64,000 nucleotides of DNA from Rotaria macrura. Lineage: Eukaryota > Rotifera > Eurotatoria > Philodinida > Philodinidae. Every line of letters begins with the position of its first letter. Within the stretch, counting starts at the first letter, position 1. The notes under the pieces are model-generated. The model saw nothing but the letters and a program-made list of their open reading frames with translations, was not told the DNA's origin and searched no databases. Shown piece after piece: positions 10,348 to 22,669 of this stretch. The stretch covers positions 1 to 64,000 of the forward strand of contig OENT01000280.1 of NCBI GenBank assembly GCA_900239685.1, in the 5' to 3' direction. Both the position numbers and the translations under genes were made by a program.

Positions 10348-13300
10348 AATGCAGAATGTTTCTTTGTTAAACATATTTGTTACTTATCAGTAGTTTATTA
10401 CAACGGGAAAACTTTCTTCTTTTTTGTTCGTTAATCTATTTATCACGTGTGTTAACATGATTTTGTTTAAATATGTCTTAAGAAAAAAGATGTTGTGTTT
10501 TTTTCGTTCTCTTTCTTATGTTTATCCTCTTTTTAGTAAAAGATTATTCAATTCAGGATAGTTTTCCAGATCATTATAATCCACTTTTGACCTATCTTAC
10601 ATACAAGAGCAAGGAATTCGTTTAGTTTATCTGTTAAAATCAGTTATGATAGATAAGAGAAAGGTGGCATTTATTCCTAAAAGTTTTAGAGCCGTTACAT
10701 GAATCTCATTGGTTCAAAGAAACGCCAAATGCTGTTTCTTTCGAAAAGATTTGATGGAAGCGTCTCATCCTTGAAGACGAAAATGTACCATGATTTTCCG
10801 ACAAAGAATTTTTCAGCTACCTTGAAAGGTTACAGCAGCGCATAAATGCGAATTGAAACTGCAGTTTCAATCTTACACAATCAATCTAGAACTCCAAATC
10901 AAACGATTTCTATTCTCACGTACTTGTTGTATTGCAAGTAAACGAGCTAGTCCATGTGAATACGTATTTGATGATTCCAAATGTTTTGATTGGACATGTT
11001 CAAGATAAACTGAACTATAAAGGTTGATAAAAGTAAAACAAGCACTTGCACCTCCCTGAGTACATGTATCGAATTCTTCGTCGTGTGAATCTTAAAAATA
11101 AAATGAATTGATGTGCTTCAAAAGTAGAATTAGATGAAGCCTTCGATCAAGAAATATGAAACTTATTCTGATCATCTAACTATTGTAATACTACTTCATC
11201 AAAAGCTTGATCTTCGACATCGAATATTTTTTTAAAGTTTATTTTACTTTGGCAAAAAGTGATACCTGATGTTGTTTAGTATGAATACTATTAGCAGGTG
11301 GCAGTAGACCATGTTTCTCGTTTATTCCATGATTCTACGACTGTTACTTTCTTTCTTCTTACACTTCTATTTTGAGGACAAAGTGTTTGAAGAAAGTGAT
11401 CAATCAATGAGAACACTTCTGTACTTTATTACTTTTCGTTGTGATATCGAAATATTAATTTTTCTGCTATTATGACAATTCCAGTACTCAACTGATTCAG
11501 CAAGTAGATAGTCATACAGGCTGAATATATAATCCAGAAAACAATTTTCGCTTTCATCTGAAGCATTTTATTCATCGATGCTATATTTCTGATTTCACCT
11601 TCATCAGGATTTGTTTGACGACTAATCTAAACAAATAAAAATAGCATTATCTTTTCGTATTCTCTCAGTCACAATAAATTCTACGTACTTGAAATTCTCA
11701 TGATAAAATCGATGCATGTCTTATTTTTTTACTGAATATATTCATGGAGGCTAATGAGTCCTTTTTCGTTCCGAAGCATGACGAATGTTTTTAAAAACGC
11801 TAATTTCATGCTACTTGAAGCCGGCATCATCTGCCGAATTAAGTAGAATTTTTCTGTTGATCACGGGTTTCGTATTTAAATTCTGGTTAATATTATCTGC
11901 TACATAAGATAAATAAAATCCAACAATAAGGATATAATGCACTAAGCAAGTAATACCAGCACATAACTAAAGTGTATTTACAATGTATATTAATACCTGC
12001 TCGCCTTCTGTTTCAAGTAATGTTTAAGTACTGGATGTTTTACACTTTTACTGAAAAAATATGAATGATCAATAGTGTTGCTTTGACTTTCATTTTTTGT
12101 TGTTTTATTCACAATAGTCTAACAACGGGTTAAATGTGTTGGGTGCAGCGTCAACATAGACGAAGTTTTATGTGGCCATATGAAATACCAACACTCGATG
12201 AGCATGAGTAAAAAAATAGTTCTGAAGATGTAGCTTTAAATCGGTCAACTGTCAACAATCTACTTCGTATTTTTGTAGCCTATATATGAGAATCATGTTG
12301 GTGAGTATGATTGATAACATAAAAGTGATAGGAAACAGAAGTTTCTAACAAGTTTGCTTTTGTAACTCATCTAATGACAATCCTAGTAACAACTAGTATA
12401 AGGTTAAAACTTGTTTTCCTGTACTCGTGACAAAAGTATTTCTTCAACTGTTGTTTCTTAAAATTAGTGCTCCATGAGTAAAAAGAAGACGATTAAATAG
12501 ACTCAACGTTATCGTTTATAGACATTTAATGATTGAACTTCCTTTGTTTATATGTTTAACTAGATCTCCTTCGAGTGTTTCTCAAATTTTTGTCAAGCAT
12601 TCTGAATCGTTCACAAAATACATAAGGGCAAGAAACAATATAATTATAACTCTCAAATGATCTATTTATTTCATCGCAATGTATTAGGAATTAATCCACT
12701 TGTGGTCTGTTTTCACAATCTAAGCTAGGTAATAGTAGTTAGGAAAAAAAGTTTTCTTTCTCTCACAATCAGATGACACTTAGTTAGTTCTTCAACAATG
12801 AATTAAAATAATGCTTTTGTTTCGTCACAGTGGCTTACTTTAATAAAAAAGAGCACAGTCAATGAAAAACATGGTATCTTTGTAGCTTTCGAGTAAGCAT
12901 TACAATTGTTCTACAGCAGTATTCTCTGTTGTGAAATGTATACACGAATCGTTATCATTTGTTGAAGACTACATTTGATTAAGCATCACACAATCCTCAA
13001 GTTGGTTGAAGTTCTGTCATAAGATATAGATCGTATTTAGAGTATTAGATTCGTATGGGATCTTCGATAATATCCATACACGACCGAATGAATAACCAAC
13101 AGATTCGACAATTTCACTGTGTTAAAACATCAGAAGAAATATACAGGACACGAAATCCTATGAGACTGAATCTGATTAGTTTGCTTTATTCTCTTATGTA
13201 TTCGTATTTGTAGGATGGGAAGCATCACTAGAGTTTGAAACAAGATTGAAGTCCCAATGCCTTCATTTAGGATTGGCTGTAGTGAAATTGTCATGTAGAA

Positions 13301-14822
13301 AAAAACCCTTTAAATTTGATCTTCTAATTATTCAATTTGCTTCGTTTTTAGTTGAAAAATGAGGAGCTGGCAATATTTCTGAACTCTTTTCTGATTATTT
13401 ATTGGTAAAATATTTGAAGCGTTAGCCCTTGATGTGTTGATGATTAATATAACAAATTATACAATTTGTTCACTGTGTTGATTTTGTTATTTATCATTTC
13501 AGTATTTGCCTTATTTTAAACAACAATTAATATGCTTACACTCCGCGCTCGGTCTTTTCTTGGTCATCATCTATGATTAGACGATTTATATGACCTGTTA
13601 AATAATAAAGTTAGGCATAATTTTTTCCGAAAATATTCACCACTTTTCATTCATACGTTGAGATTGCACGAAGTGGAATCGGACAGCAAATTAATGGAAC
13701 GAATCATCGATCGGCTCTTTATGATTATCAAGAAAAACTGTTCAAAAAAAACATTTATTCGAAACAAAGTTTTATTACAAGTATAACTTTCTTAGAACGT
13801 TGTGTTTCTATTGGTCACTCGCGTATAGGTTACTATCAGTGATGTGATGACTAAAAGTTTCTAAAAGCATGATACCCATGAAGTAGGATACTTAATACAT
13901 GATAAGCAACTTCTTATATATCTGTCTATTCTATTGTTTTTATATTCGGTGTAGTTTTTCCTTCAAAATTTCGTCGTACAAAGTATGTTTCAAGTTGTAC
14001 TGTATACGACAAGATTTCAAATTTCTCGAAAAAATATTTTCCCATTCTGATACATGATTTTCTCCAAGATTTACAATCTTTATATGCTTCTCGTCATATG
14101 GTTTTCTTTATTTCGAACTATTAAAAAATAATATACAGACTAATTGAAATTTTAACGGAAAAACAATGTGTAAATCTGAAAATAGTGCGACTTTGTTTTG
14201 TATTCTTTTCGTTATTTAAAGAGTTCCTGTGCATGCTTCTATTTATAAATAATTAAAAAAGGAAATTATCACCAATGACGCAAGTCAAATCACACTGAAT
14301 ATGTAATTAATTCATGTTAAATATTAATATTAATTGTCATTATTAACTTGACCATTTCCATAGCCTACTCCTTTTGTGTTCCTCTTTAATGTTGCTTCGT
14401 GAATACTAGGACATCGATTGCTTAATAAGTTGTCCAATAAAATTACTATTTCTTTCGGTCGGTTGGTTGGTTGAATGATATGGTTCGGCAAGCTAGGTTT
14501 TACCGTTTTTATATGTTGAGATACACATTATTGTTTCCTTCCATCATTGCTCTCTCGTACTGTTATTGAATGACACAGATGAGCCAATCAATTTCATGTT
14601 TCTCCTATTACGCGTACTACCAATCAAATGAGGACTTCCTTAGTCTGCTGAAACACTTTAAATTAGATGATGCAACGTAGGATAATGCATAGTAAACATA
14701 AATTAAGAGCTATTTTCGAAAAATGAGTTTTATTAGAAGAGTATTTCGGGTAGGTTATAAAGGGTAAATTTTGTAAATTTCAGTTCTCTTTTGTCTAGAC
14801 CATTATTTTTCGATCGTTTTGT
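10348..14822. other. About 4.5 kb without a recognisable gene
   Basis: Long AT-rich interval between cyclophilin B and eIF2B-delta. No open frame longer than about 60 codons resembles a known family, and no exon series could be assembled. No inverted-repeat element was obvious by eye. It may hold regulatory sequence or decayed repeats. Confidence 0.5.
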
Positions 14823-17800
14823 ATGTCAACAATGGACGAATCAGCAAAACCTAAACGTAATCGTACAGGGAAAAAGACAAAGAAACAGCCAAGAAACGAA
14901 CCAGAGATAAAAGTCACTGATGATCATGAAAATCTTCTTCATGAAGATTGTCAACAGCAAAAGGTTTACTTGCTGTTTCGCTACGCCGTTTGCTTGATGT
15001 TCTGCATGTTTGCTCGTACAATCTATTTCATTTGATAGCTTATTTTATATGAATTATTTAATACAATTACAATTCATATTATTTCAGAAAATACCTGTAT
15101 CAAGTACGTCAACAGAAACTCCTATCACAATAATGTCTTCGACTTCTAATCAATCTACTGCTACCGTTAAATCTGTATCTTCGACTGCAAGTAATCGAAA
15201 TCCTTCGAATTCAAACAGAACAGAACAGACATCAAAAGCTACAGCGGCACCATCAGAAGAAAAAGCTGAATTAGAAGCGAGCTCAAACGATAATACTTCA
15301 GAAATCCGTTAGTATTTATTTATGATCGTTCTAGAAAAATTAATTCATTTTATTTAGTTGAAGCTGAACGTATTGCCAATATTAATATTCAACAGAATCC
15401 TAAAGGTCCACCGATGTCTATTCAAGCTAAACCTCAACAGACTCGTGCTGAGAGACGAGCTATTCAAGTAATTCGATTTAGTATGCATAAAAGCTAATTA
15501 CATTCACCACCGTTGTTGATGTGTTTAGGAAGCTCAAAGAGCAGCTAAACAGTCAAAACAAAAACCAGGTACATCAACTTCAAAGCCTAGTGAAAAACAA
15601 CAAGCTTCGACGAATATTAAGAAAACAACTTCTGATCATATCCCTACACCAACTGTTTCAACACAACTACCAAGTAAAATATTTTTGAATGATTCATTTT
15701 ACCATAGTGTGACTGTCCCATAGTAATCGATATGTCCAAGTTTCAATTCACTTTCACATAGGTTTTTTCTATAAAATATAACGGTATTGTTCTCTGGTAT
15801 CGTTGAGTTTATTTATGCTGAATTCTTTTCTTCTCTCTGTCTCGTTGTTATATTGACGAGGAAAAATCAGCATTTACATTTATTGATTCTTTTTCTTTTC
15901 AACTATCAATTTCTGCATTGGCATGCATCACATAAAACTTGATCTTCTCTGTAATATTGTTATCGAAGTATTATCTTTCTTCAAGTTTTCGTGCAACTAT
16001 ATTCAGTTTTACGGGAATTATTAGTATTTGCATTCGTACGTAGTAAATCTGTTGAAGAAATTATTCGACCTGTTTATCATCGAACAGTTCGATCACTCAT
16101 TTTACGAAAATTATTTTCAATCAGCATTCACTTTTTTTTCAGCATCTCATCAACCACAATCTGATGCTGCTGAATCAACACTGTCGGTTATTTCAAAATC
16201 AACAAGACAAATTAATAAAGCAACTACTGCCATCAATAATAATAGTGCATCTTCGAATCAAGCACAACAAAAACATCAACTAGAAAAATCTGATAGTACT
16301 CGTGTCACACTCTTCGCTCATCTTACTATTTATACACGGTCCCTTGAACGATTGCGAATGACATCGTATGAATAGAACAACACTGTACTCGTATTATGTT
16401 TTATTTTCTACTAAATTCTAGTGAATCAAAATTAGTACATCCAGCTATTGTTAAACTAGGTTTGCAATATGCGACAAGACAAATAGCTGGCTCTAACTTA
16501 CGATGTGTTGCCTTTCTTATTGCTATCGACAAAGTATTAAAACGACATCTTTCCAAAATTAATATTTGTAATATCATTTTCTGTTAAAAACTTTAGATGC
16601 TTGAAGATTATGCAGGTCCACCAGGTTCAAATAATTTATCTATACTTGATCCTGTGGATTTGAATTCAAAATTAAAAATGAATATAAAGTACGATGAAAT
16701 CTTGTATTTTCGCTTATTTTCTTATTGAAAATTTGACTTCGTCACATCTAGTTTCCTTACAAAGTGTCGTCCAAATGCTGTCACCATGGGTACAGCCATA
16801 CGTTATTTGAAAACTCATATTGAACGAATACCACGTAATATAACTAATGAAAAAGTTAAAGAATTACTCAGCGATGTTATTAAAAGTTTCCTACGAGAAA
16901 AAATTGAACTACCAGGTATAGCTATTGCTGAAACGTATGCTATTACAAAAATTACAAATGGAGATGTTATCCTAATATTCGGATAGTAAGTTGCACAATT
17001 GTAAATTCTTATTCATTCATGAGATGAAACATGTTTAGTTCATCCTTAATTATGCGTATTTTGGAAGCTGCAGTTAATCGTGGAATCGATTTTCGTGTGA
17101 TTATAGTTGATTCTCGTCCACAACAACATGGTAAAATCAATTGAAAAAATCTTTATTATAATTCTTTTGTTTCAATAAACTTTACTTAGGTCTTAAATCT
17201 GCTCAGAAATTATTAACGTTGAATGTTAAATGCACGTATATACTTATTAATGCTGTACCGTTTATTATTTCGGAAGTTAGTATTTTATTACAGCGAGGAA
17301 TATGTTTTTATTTAACTGAATGTAATGGATTTCTAGGTAACAAAAGTATTATTAGGAGCACATGGTTTATTAGGTAATGGATATGTCATGAGTCAAGTTG
17401 GTACAGCACAAATATCTCTCATCGCTAAAACGCATAATGTACCTGTACTTGTTTGTTGTGAAACGTATAAATTTTGTGAACGTGTTCAAACTGATAGTTT
17501 CGTCTTTAATGAACTAGGTATAGTTCGAATTAATTTAGAGTTCGACCGAGAATATATTTTCTTTTCTCATTTCTCATAAATCAGGTGATCCCAATGATTT
17601 AGTTGCTAATCATCCATCTCTTCATACAGCAATGTCATCGACAGCAACGCACACTTCTAATGCATTGAAGTCAAATTTAAATATTCTCAATATGACATAC
17701 GATGTCACGCCACCGACATTCATAAGTGCTGTTATAACAGAACTAGGTATACTACCGTGCACATCAGTAGCTGTTGTTATTCGTATGCAAAATAAACAGT

Positions 17801-17901
17801 TGGATGAAATATGTGGACAAGAAAAACAAACAATATCGACGAACTCTTTGGGCACATCAAATATTAACGTTCTTTCTCCTCCTTCAGAACCGATTCAATA
17901 A
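14823..17901 (+). CDS. EIF2B4: Translation initiation factor eIF2B, delta subunit
   Basis: Twelve exons: 14823-14963, 15088-15307, 15358-15467, 15529-15673, 16143-16365, 16422-16533, 16597-16688, 16752-16985, 17039-17130, 17190-17275, 17337-17517, 17585-17901, giving 650 residues. eIF2B is the GDP-GTP exchange factor for eIF2, and delta is one of its regulatory subunits. The first 280 or so residues are Lys/Ser/Thr/Gln-rich and disordered, as in other delta subunits. The C-terminal IF-2B fold carries [60 protein letters not shown] and [10 protein letters not shown]. The intron at 16534-16596 restores the frame across DK/MLEDY. The stop codon overlaps an AATAAA hexamer (17897-17902). Confidence 0.95.
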
Positions 17902-18638
17902 AACAAAATAGCACAGATTATTGTGATTGTTTATATATTTTTTCTTTTGCTGATTTTTATCGAAAAAAATAATAACACGATATCATTTTGTGTTCTGATG
18001 TTTTAATTGATTCGGAAGAAACCACTTATGCTTCAATAGTCAGTATATTGTCATGAGAATGGGAAAACGAGATGAAAATTTTAATTTAAATACATCCTAG
18101 TTTTAAAATTACAAATCAAGCTTGCGGTTTTGTTGGATGCATAAGAAAACGATATAAAAATATAGATGGTTCACTAATTGAATTATTGAACGTTAAAAAA
18201 TAACAATTTTTCTAAAAACAATACTGTAACGTCAATTCCAAATAATTATCAATAATCATCTGATGAGTTTCGTTTTTTGTGTTACTAGTATGTCGCACGG
18301 ATAAAGAGAAGAAAACAAATAAACAGTAGCCAACAATGATTCATATACTTTGCCAACCGTTAACAATTACAATACTTGAATATTTTAAATAGTATGACGT
18401 AAAATACATTGCTAAGGGAGTCATTCGCAGCTTCTTTTTTCCGTTCACTCAATCGCATTATATTATGAGGGTTATGTTATGATGTAAAAATTTGCAAGTC
18501 ATGATTTCATTCCTCTTGCATCATTTATTATGAATTCATAAATGGGTATTTTCTCAACAGGTCTTTTTTACATGTTCGATTACGATCTCTTGAAATTTTT
18601 ATTCTGTTCGTTTTTCAAGATCAGTAATTTTCATATAA

Positions 18639-20786
18639 ATGAACATGGGTGATTTTCAATATCAACAACCTCAACGTTTTCGAGCAACTAACAAGCAACG
18701 GGAAGAAGAAAAAAAACGAAAATCAGGCTCATCGGGCGGTATTCCGGATCGGTAAAAAAGAAAAGCAATTATTCGTTTTTTTTTGACATTATTTCTACAA
18801 CTGACTTGCTTTATTGCTAGATGGCTAGATTACTTAGGTGTGAATTCATGGGTGGAAAAAACTCGTTTTATTGCATTCAAATGTCCATTAAAACCGGTTC
18901 GCTACCACTTATTTTAATCGAAATCGAAATAATCTTCATCTGTATACACATCGTTGAATTTATAGGAAATGCAAAGACATCTGACAGATGACCGACGTTT
19001 TACATTAGGTGATCTTGTTGAACGACTTGATGACAAGGGAAAAGAACTTGGCCTAATAATTGATCTAACAAATACTGATCGATACTATAAACCAGCTGTT
19101 AGTTCTATTGTTTTATAAAAGAAAACCTACATAAATATTTAAGTATATGACTTGCTGTTGTGTACTTAACAGGATATTGCTGATGCACAAATTCAATATC
19201 ATAAAATGATGACACCGGGTCACAATCAGATACCTAGTGATAAATGTTACCAACAGTTTGTCGATGTAGTAAAAAGGTTTCTCGAAGAAAATAAAAATAA
19301 CGGTAATAGATTTGGAAAAGATTAAATCTCGTGCTGAGTTTTTTTTTCTCCTAGAAAAATTAATCGGTATACATTGTACGCATGGACTCAATAGAACAGG
19401 TTATTTAATTGTCAGGTAGAATGCAGATCAAATCAAGTCGTTTTTATTTATTTTTTATTTGTTTCATTGTTATGCATTCATAGATTTATGATAGAACAAA
19501 TGGGTTTCGAACCAAACGATGCTCTAGAAGGTAATTAAGAAATTGGAAGTCTTTTTTGTGTACTCAAAAAGTGAGTACAGTCTAGAATTGGTCAGTGTGT
19601 CCAGTGGGCCGGCCGTTTACACGATAACTCTTTACAAATACATTCAATTGAGCTGAAATTTTGAGCACAGAATTTTCTCATCAATATTTCGGTCAAGTTC
19701 AAAGATATGAAGGATCCGGCAAGGAATGGCTAAGTTATCGAAAAAACTGTCATTATTGACCAAACAATTCCTGAGGGAGTGTACAGGGATTTTTTCAAAA
19801 AACACTTTTTTCTCTGAATTATCCACAACGTATATTAATCGACTCTGTCTCTAACGCTCATTCCAAATCTGATATTAGTTTTGAACCAAATCGTAGCTTT
19901 CTAACAAAACATCGCCTGAAAAAGGTCTGAAAATGCACAAAAGCTCTACCCAGAAACCAAATGCCTAGATATGTCTCAGATGATCACTAGTTTTGGGTTT
20001 TCCCAAAAAGGTTTTCTACGATACTTCTTTCGTGCACACATTCTAGAATGACTGATTTGTCTCATTCACTTTTTGAAGTACACATTATTCTCGGACTTAA
20101 GTCCGAAGTTTTCACATTTATTCTATTATGAAATAAGAATGGAATGTTTAGCATTCAATCGTGCTCGTGGTCATTCTATGGAAAAATATACAGAAGATTT
20201 ACTTCAACGAAAATCTTCGTCGTAAGTGAACAACTGATGAACACATCGAAATAATCAACGCAACTCATTGGGTTTTTTTCTATATTGTCTTTTCTTCTTC
20301 AGTAAAGATACACGATCAAATTGTTCTATATTAAATTCAGCATCATCTTCTACGTTACCTAATGATTATAGTACACTAAATACTGTTCCTAACGGAGATC
20401 AAATGCAGTGGCCTACACTATACTCTACAATAGAGAACATGTCATTAAATGAACGACACTTACAAAAACAAGAAAAATCTTCAAAAATTCCAAGTTCAAT
20501 GTCAATGTCAAACTATAATAGTCAAAGTAAAGAGCAACAATTACTTTCAACAAGTTCAACGAGTGCTCGTTGTCTAGATAATGCATCGAAATCTCAAGGT
20601 TCTGAACGGACATATAAACAAACACAAAATAAAACGAACAGTCATTTTTATCGTCAAACATCAGTAACACCTCGTGTTCTAAATTCATCCTATAATGACA
20701 ATCAACCTTCTATTCAATCACCATCAACTTATTATGGGTCGGGTAGCAATGTTGGTCGAGGCCGACCGATGACTGGTGATCGTTAA
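18639..20786 (+). CDS. DUSP11: DUSP11/PIR1-like RNA 5'-phosphatase
   Basis: Eight exons: 18639-18751, 18821-18896, 18966-19097, 19173-19302, 19355-19415, 19484-19530, 20152-20221, 20303-20786, giving 370 residues. DUSP11 enzymes remove the gamma and beta phosphates from RNA 5' ends. The capping-enzyme triphosphatase fold is clear: IPDRWLDYLGV, TRFIAFKCPL, LGLIIDLTNTDRYYKP, and the active-site loop HCTHGLNRTGYLI (HCX5R with nucleophilic Cys), then AFNRARGHSMEKYTEDLLQR. The last exon adds a Ser/Asn/Gln-rich tail of about 160 residues with no domain. Intron 6 (19531-20151) is 621 bp while the others are about 50-80, apart from intron 7 at 81, because it carries an inserted element. An alternative ATG lies at 18645. 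Confidence 0.92.
19557..20084. mobile_element. Probable MITE inside intron 6 of the DUSP11-like gene
   Basis: The left end reads TGTGTACTCAAAAAGTGAG. The right end is its inverted counterpart (the reverse complement of CACTTTTTGAAGTACACA), with one extra base. About 528 bp lie between the outer edges. No protein is recognisable inside, and the flanking intron remnants are of ordinary length. The target duplication is not clear, so the class is unassigned. Confidence 0.55.
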
Positions 20787-20985
20787 ATCGTTATTAGATT
20801 ATATGTTTTTCTTTTTTGATTTTGTTTTATGTGAAATCAAAAGGTTTTTCTAATAAAAAAACCTTTCAATGGAAAAAGTTTCTTTTTTATTTCTATTTTC
20901 TAGAAGTTATTTTTATTAAGAAGAATACTCGAGCTTACACACGAGATGCTTTCAAAGTATGGTAATAGCTGTCAGCATTGTCGAG

Positions 20986-20989
<4 letters not shown>

Positions 20990-21030
<41 letters not shown>
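20990..21030. repeat. (GA)n microsatellite
   Basis: About 20 AG/GA dinucleotides with one G interruption, located between the DUSP11-like gene and the Tctex gene. No longer structure is evident. Confidence 0.9.
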
Positions 21031-21031
<1 letters not shown>

Positions 21032-21413
21032 AAAGAGTATTGCAAGCAAGATCTTAACAACGGCCTGCAGAAAGAACATGATTTCTTTCTTTCAATGAGA
21101 TGCATATAAGGTGTTTGCTAAAAAATTCAGCATGTAAGAAGAACAGAAAAATAACATCCATTAGATACTTGAAAAGTAATGTGGCAATAGCAACCATCTC
21201 ACTATTACTATCGTCTCATTTAAACAACTGAAGTTACTGATTGTTGACAGTGACTGGTAAGTAAAAATTTTATGAAGCACTATAATAATCGAGTAAGACA
21301 AACACAAAAAAAAATAAGCATTGAACGAACACCAACTGACGAATTCAAACTGTTCTAATATAAAACTTTCGATTTTATATTTGATTGTTTTATTCTTCGA
21401 CTTAGCGATAGTA

Positions 21414-22001
21414 ATGGCAGATTCCAGTGCAGTCACCGAGAATGCGTCTGGTGATCGACGTGGCTCTGAAACACAAGGCAGCAAATCGCGTAATAATCCT
21501 ATACGACGAACTTCACTTCTAATTGGCAATGCAGGAGGGAATACTAGCAATAGCAGTAGCGGAAATTTTGCCGCCTTACGAATGCGTCGTCAATCATCGT
21601 TGAATTCCTTAACTCGCGGAATATATGATCGCCGTTCTATTAGATATGAAAACACATATCAAATGGAACCAACCGAAGATCAAAGAGTTGATGTAGTCCG
21701 AATACGTCGCATTGCAACAAGTGTTATTGAATCATCCATAGCTGGTTATAAATATGATGGAACACAAGCCAATGAATTTGCTGTGGTATTAGCTGATTTA
21801 TTACGCAATCAAATGAAACAATTACCATTTATACGTTATAAAGTTGTGACACAAGTTTGCATTGGACAAAAAAGAGGTCAAGATCTACGTGTTGCTAGTC
21901 GTTGCATATGGGATCTGAAGCAGGATCGTCATATAACAATTACGAAGGAAACCGCAGATGCTTATGTAACGGTGACAATTTTTTTTATCTATACTGAGTA
22001 A
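21414..22001 (+). CDS. Tctex1-domain dynein light chain
   Basis: Single exon, 195 residues. Residues 1-80 are Ser/Arg/Asn-rich and disordered. The C-terminal 110 residues form a Tctex1 domain: an N-terminal helix with EDQRVDVVRIRRIATSVIES, LRNQMKQLPFIRYKVVTQVC, IGQKRGQDLRVASRCIWD and a closing strand VTVTIFFIYTE. Members of this family (the TCTEX1D/DYNLT group) are light chains of cytoplasmic or axonemal dynein. The long basic N-terminus resembles the TCTEX1 domain-containing subgroup rather than short DYNLT1. The ATG at 21414 (MADSS) is preferred over an in-frame ATG at 21321 because a CTTAG acceptor-like site lies just upstream. The lack of introns contrasts with its neighbours. Confidence 0.85.
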   Translation: MADSSAVTENASGDRRGSETQGSKSRNNPIRRTSLLIGNAGGNTSNSSSGNFAALRMRRQSSLNSLTRGIYDRRSIRYENTYQMEPTEDQRVDVVRIRRIATSVIESSIAGYKYDGTQANEFAVVLADLLRNQMKQLPFIRYKVVTQVCIGQKRGQDLRVASRCIWDLKQDRHITITKETADAYVTVTIFFIYTE

Positions 22002-22669
22002 TATAGAATTTATTTTTGAAATAGATGTATGTCATATATATACATATGATTTAGATGAATTTTTAAAATAAAAATACAGAAATAATCGAACAATTTTCTA
22101 TTTTATATCATTTGTGCTATCGCATCGATGTTTCTTTAGTACTTTCGTATGGAATGAGCTCACAATAATTCTGGTAACGTTGCTAATTTCCTCGAGATTA
22201 GCCTGTGTGATCTAACAATACTCTTACTTATCACTCAAGCTAAATCCATTGATTCGAATAGGAAAATTATTAGCATAGAAAATGTTCTTAAACTAATAAG
22301 AAAATTTTGTTCTGGAACTTGAAAAAGGTTTCCATTCAATATTCATATGTTTATCTATCAATTATGAGTATCAAATGACTTTTTTTTCAAGGTATCAAAT
22401 ATAACACCAGGATGTTATTCAGTTGTCTTCTTTACTATGATGAAAAACATCGACTGGTTGAAACATGGGCGATGAGTGTAACTCTGTAATTTGAGCCATT
22501 GACTTCTTGCTTTGTAATCCATCAGTTTTTTTAGTATCAGTTACCAGTAGGCAGTGAAGAGGTCCAATATCAATAAATAGCCCATGTTCGACGACAAAAA
22601 TACAAGTTAAAACGACAGCTAACTGCGACTACTACTATTTAGTTCATTTCATAACATTCACAAGGCAAT
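22002..22669. other. Intergenic region before the EGF cluster
   Basis: AT-rich, with no exon recognised. A pyrimidine-rich acceptor (CTATTTAG, AG at 22641-22642) lies 27 bases before the first EGF-gene ATG. Confidence 0.5.

Noticed and set aside
16366..16597. Longer eIF2B-delta exon reading through to 16587
   Set aside because: Read-through gives a stop and loses the conserved ID..EDY join; the donor at 16534 restores phase and family alignment.
21161..21550. 129-codon minus-strand open frame
   Set aside because: It is the antisense shadow of the N-terminal part of the Tctex gene and has no supporting motif.
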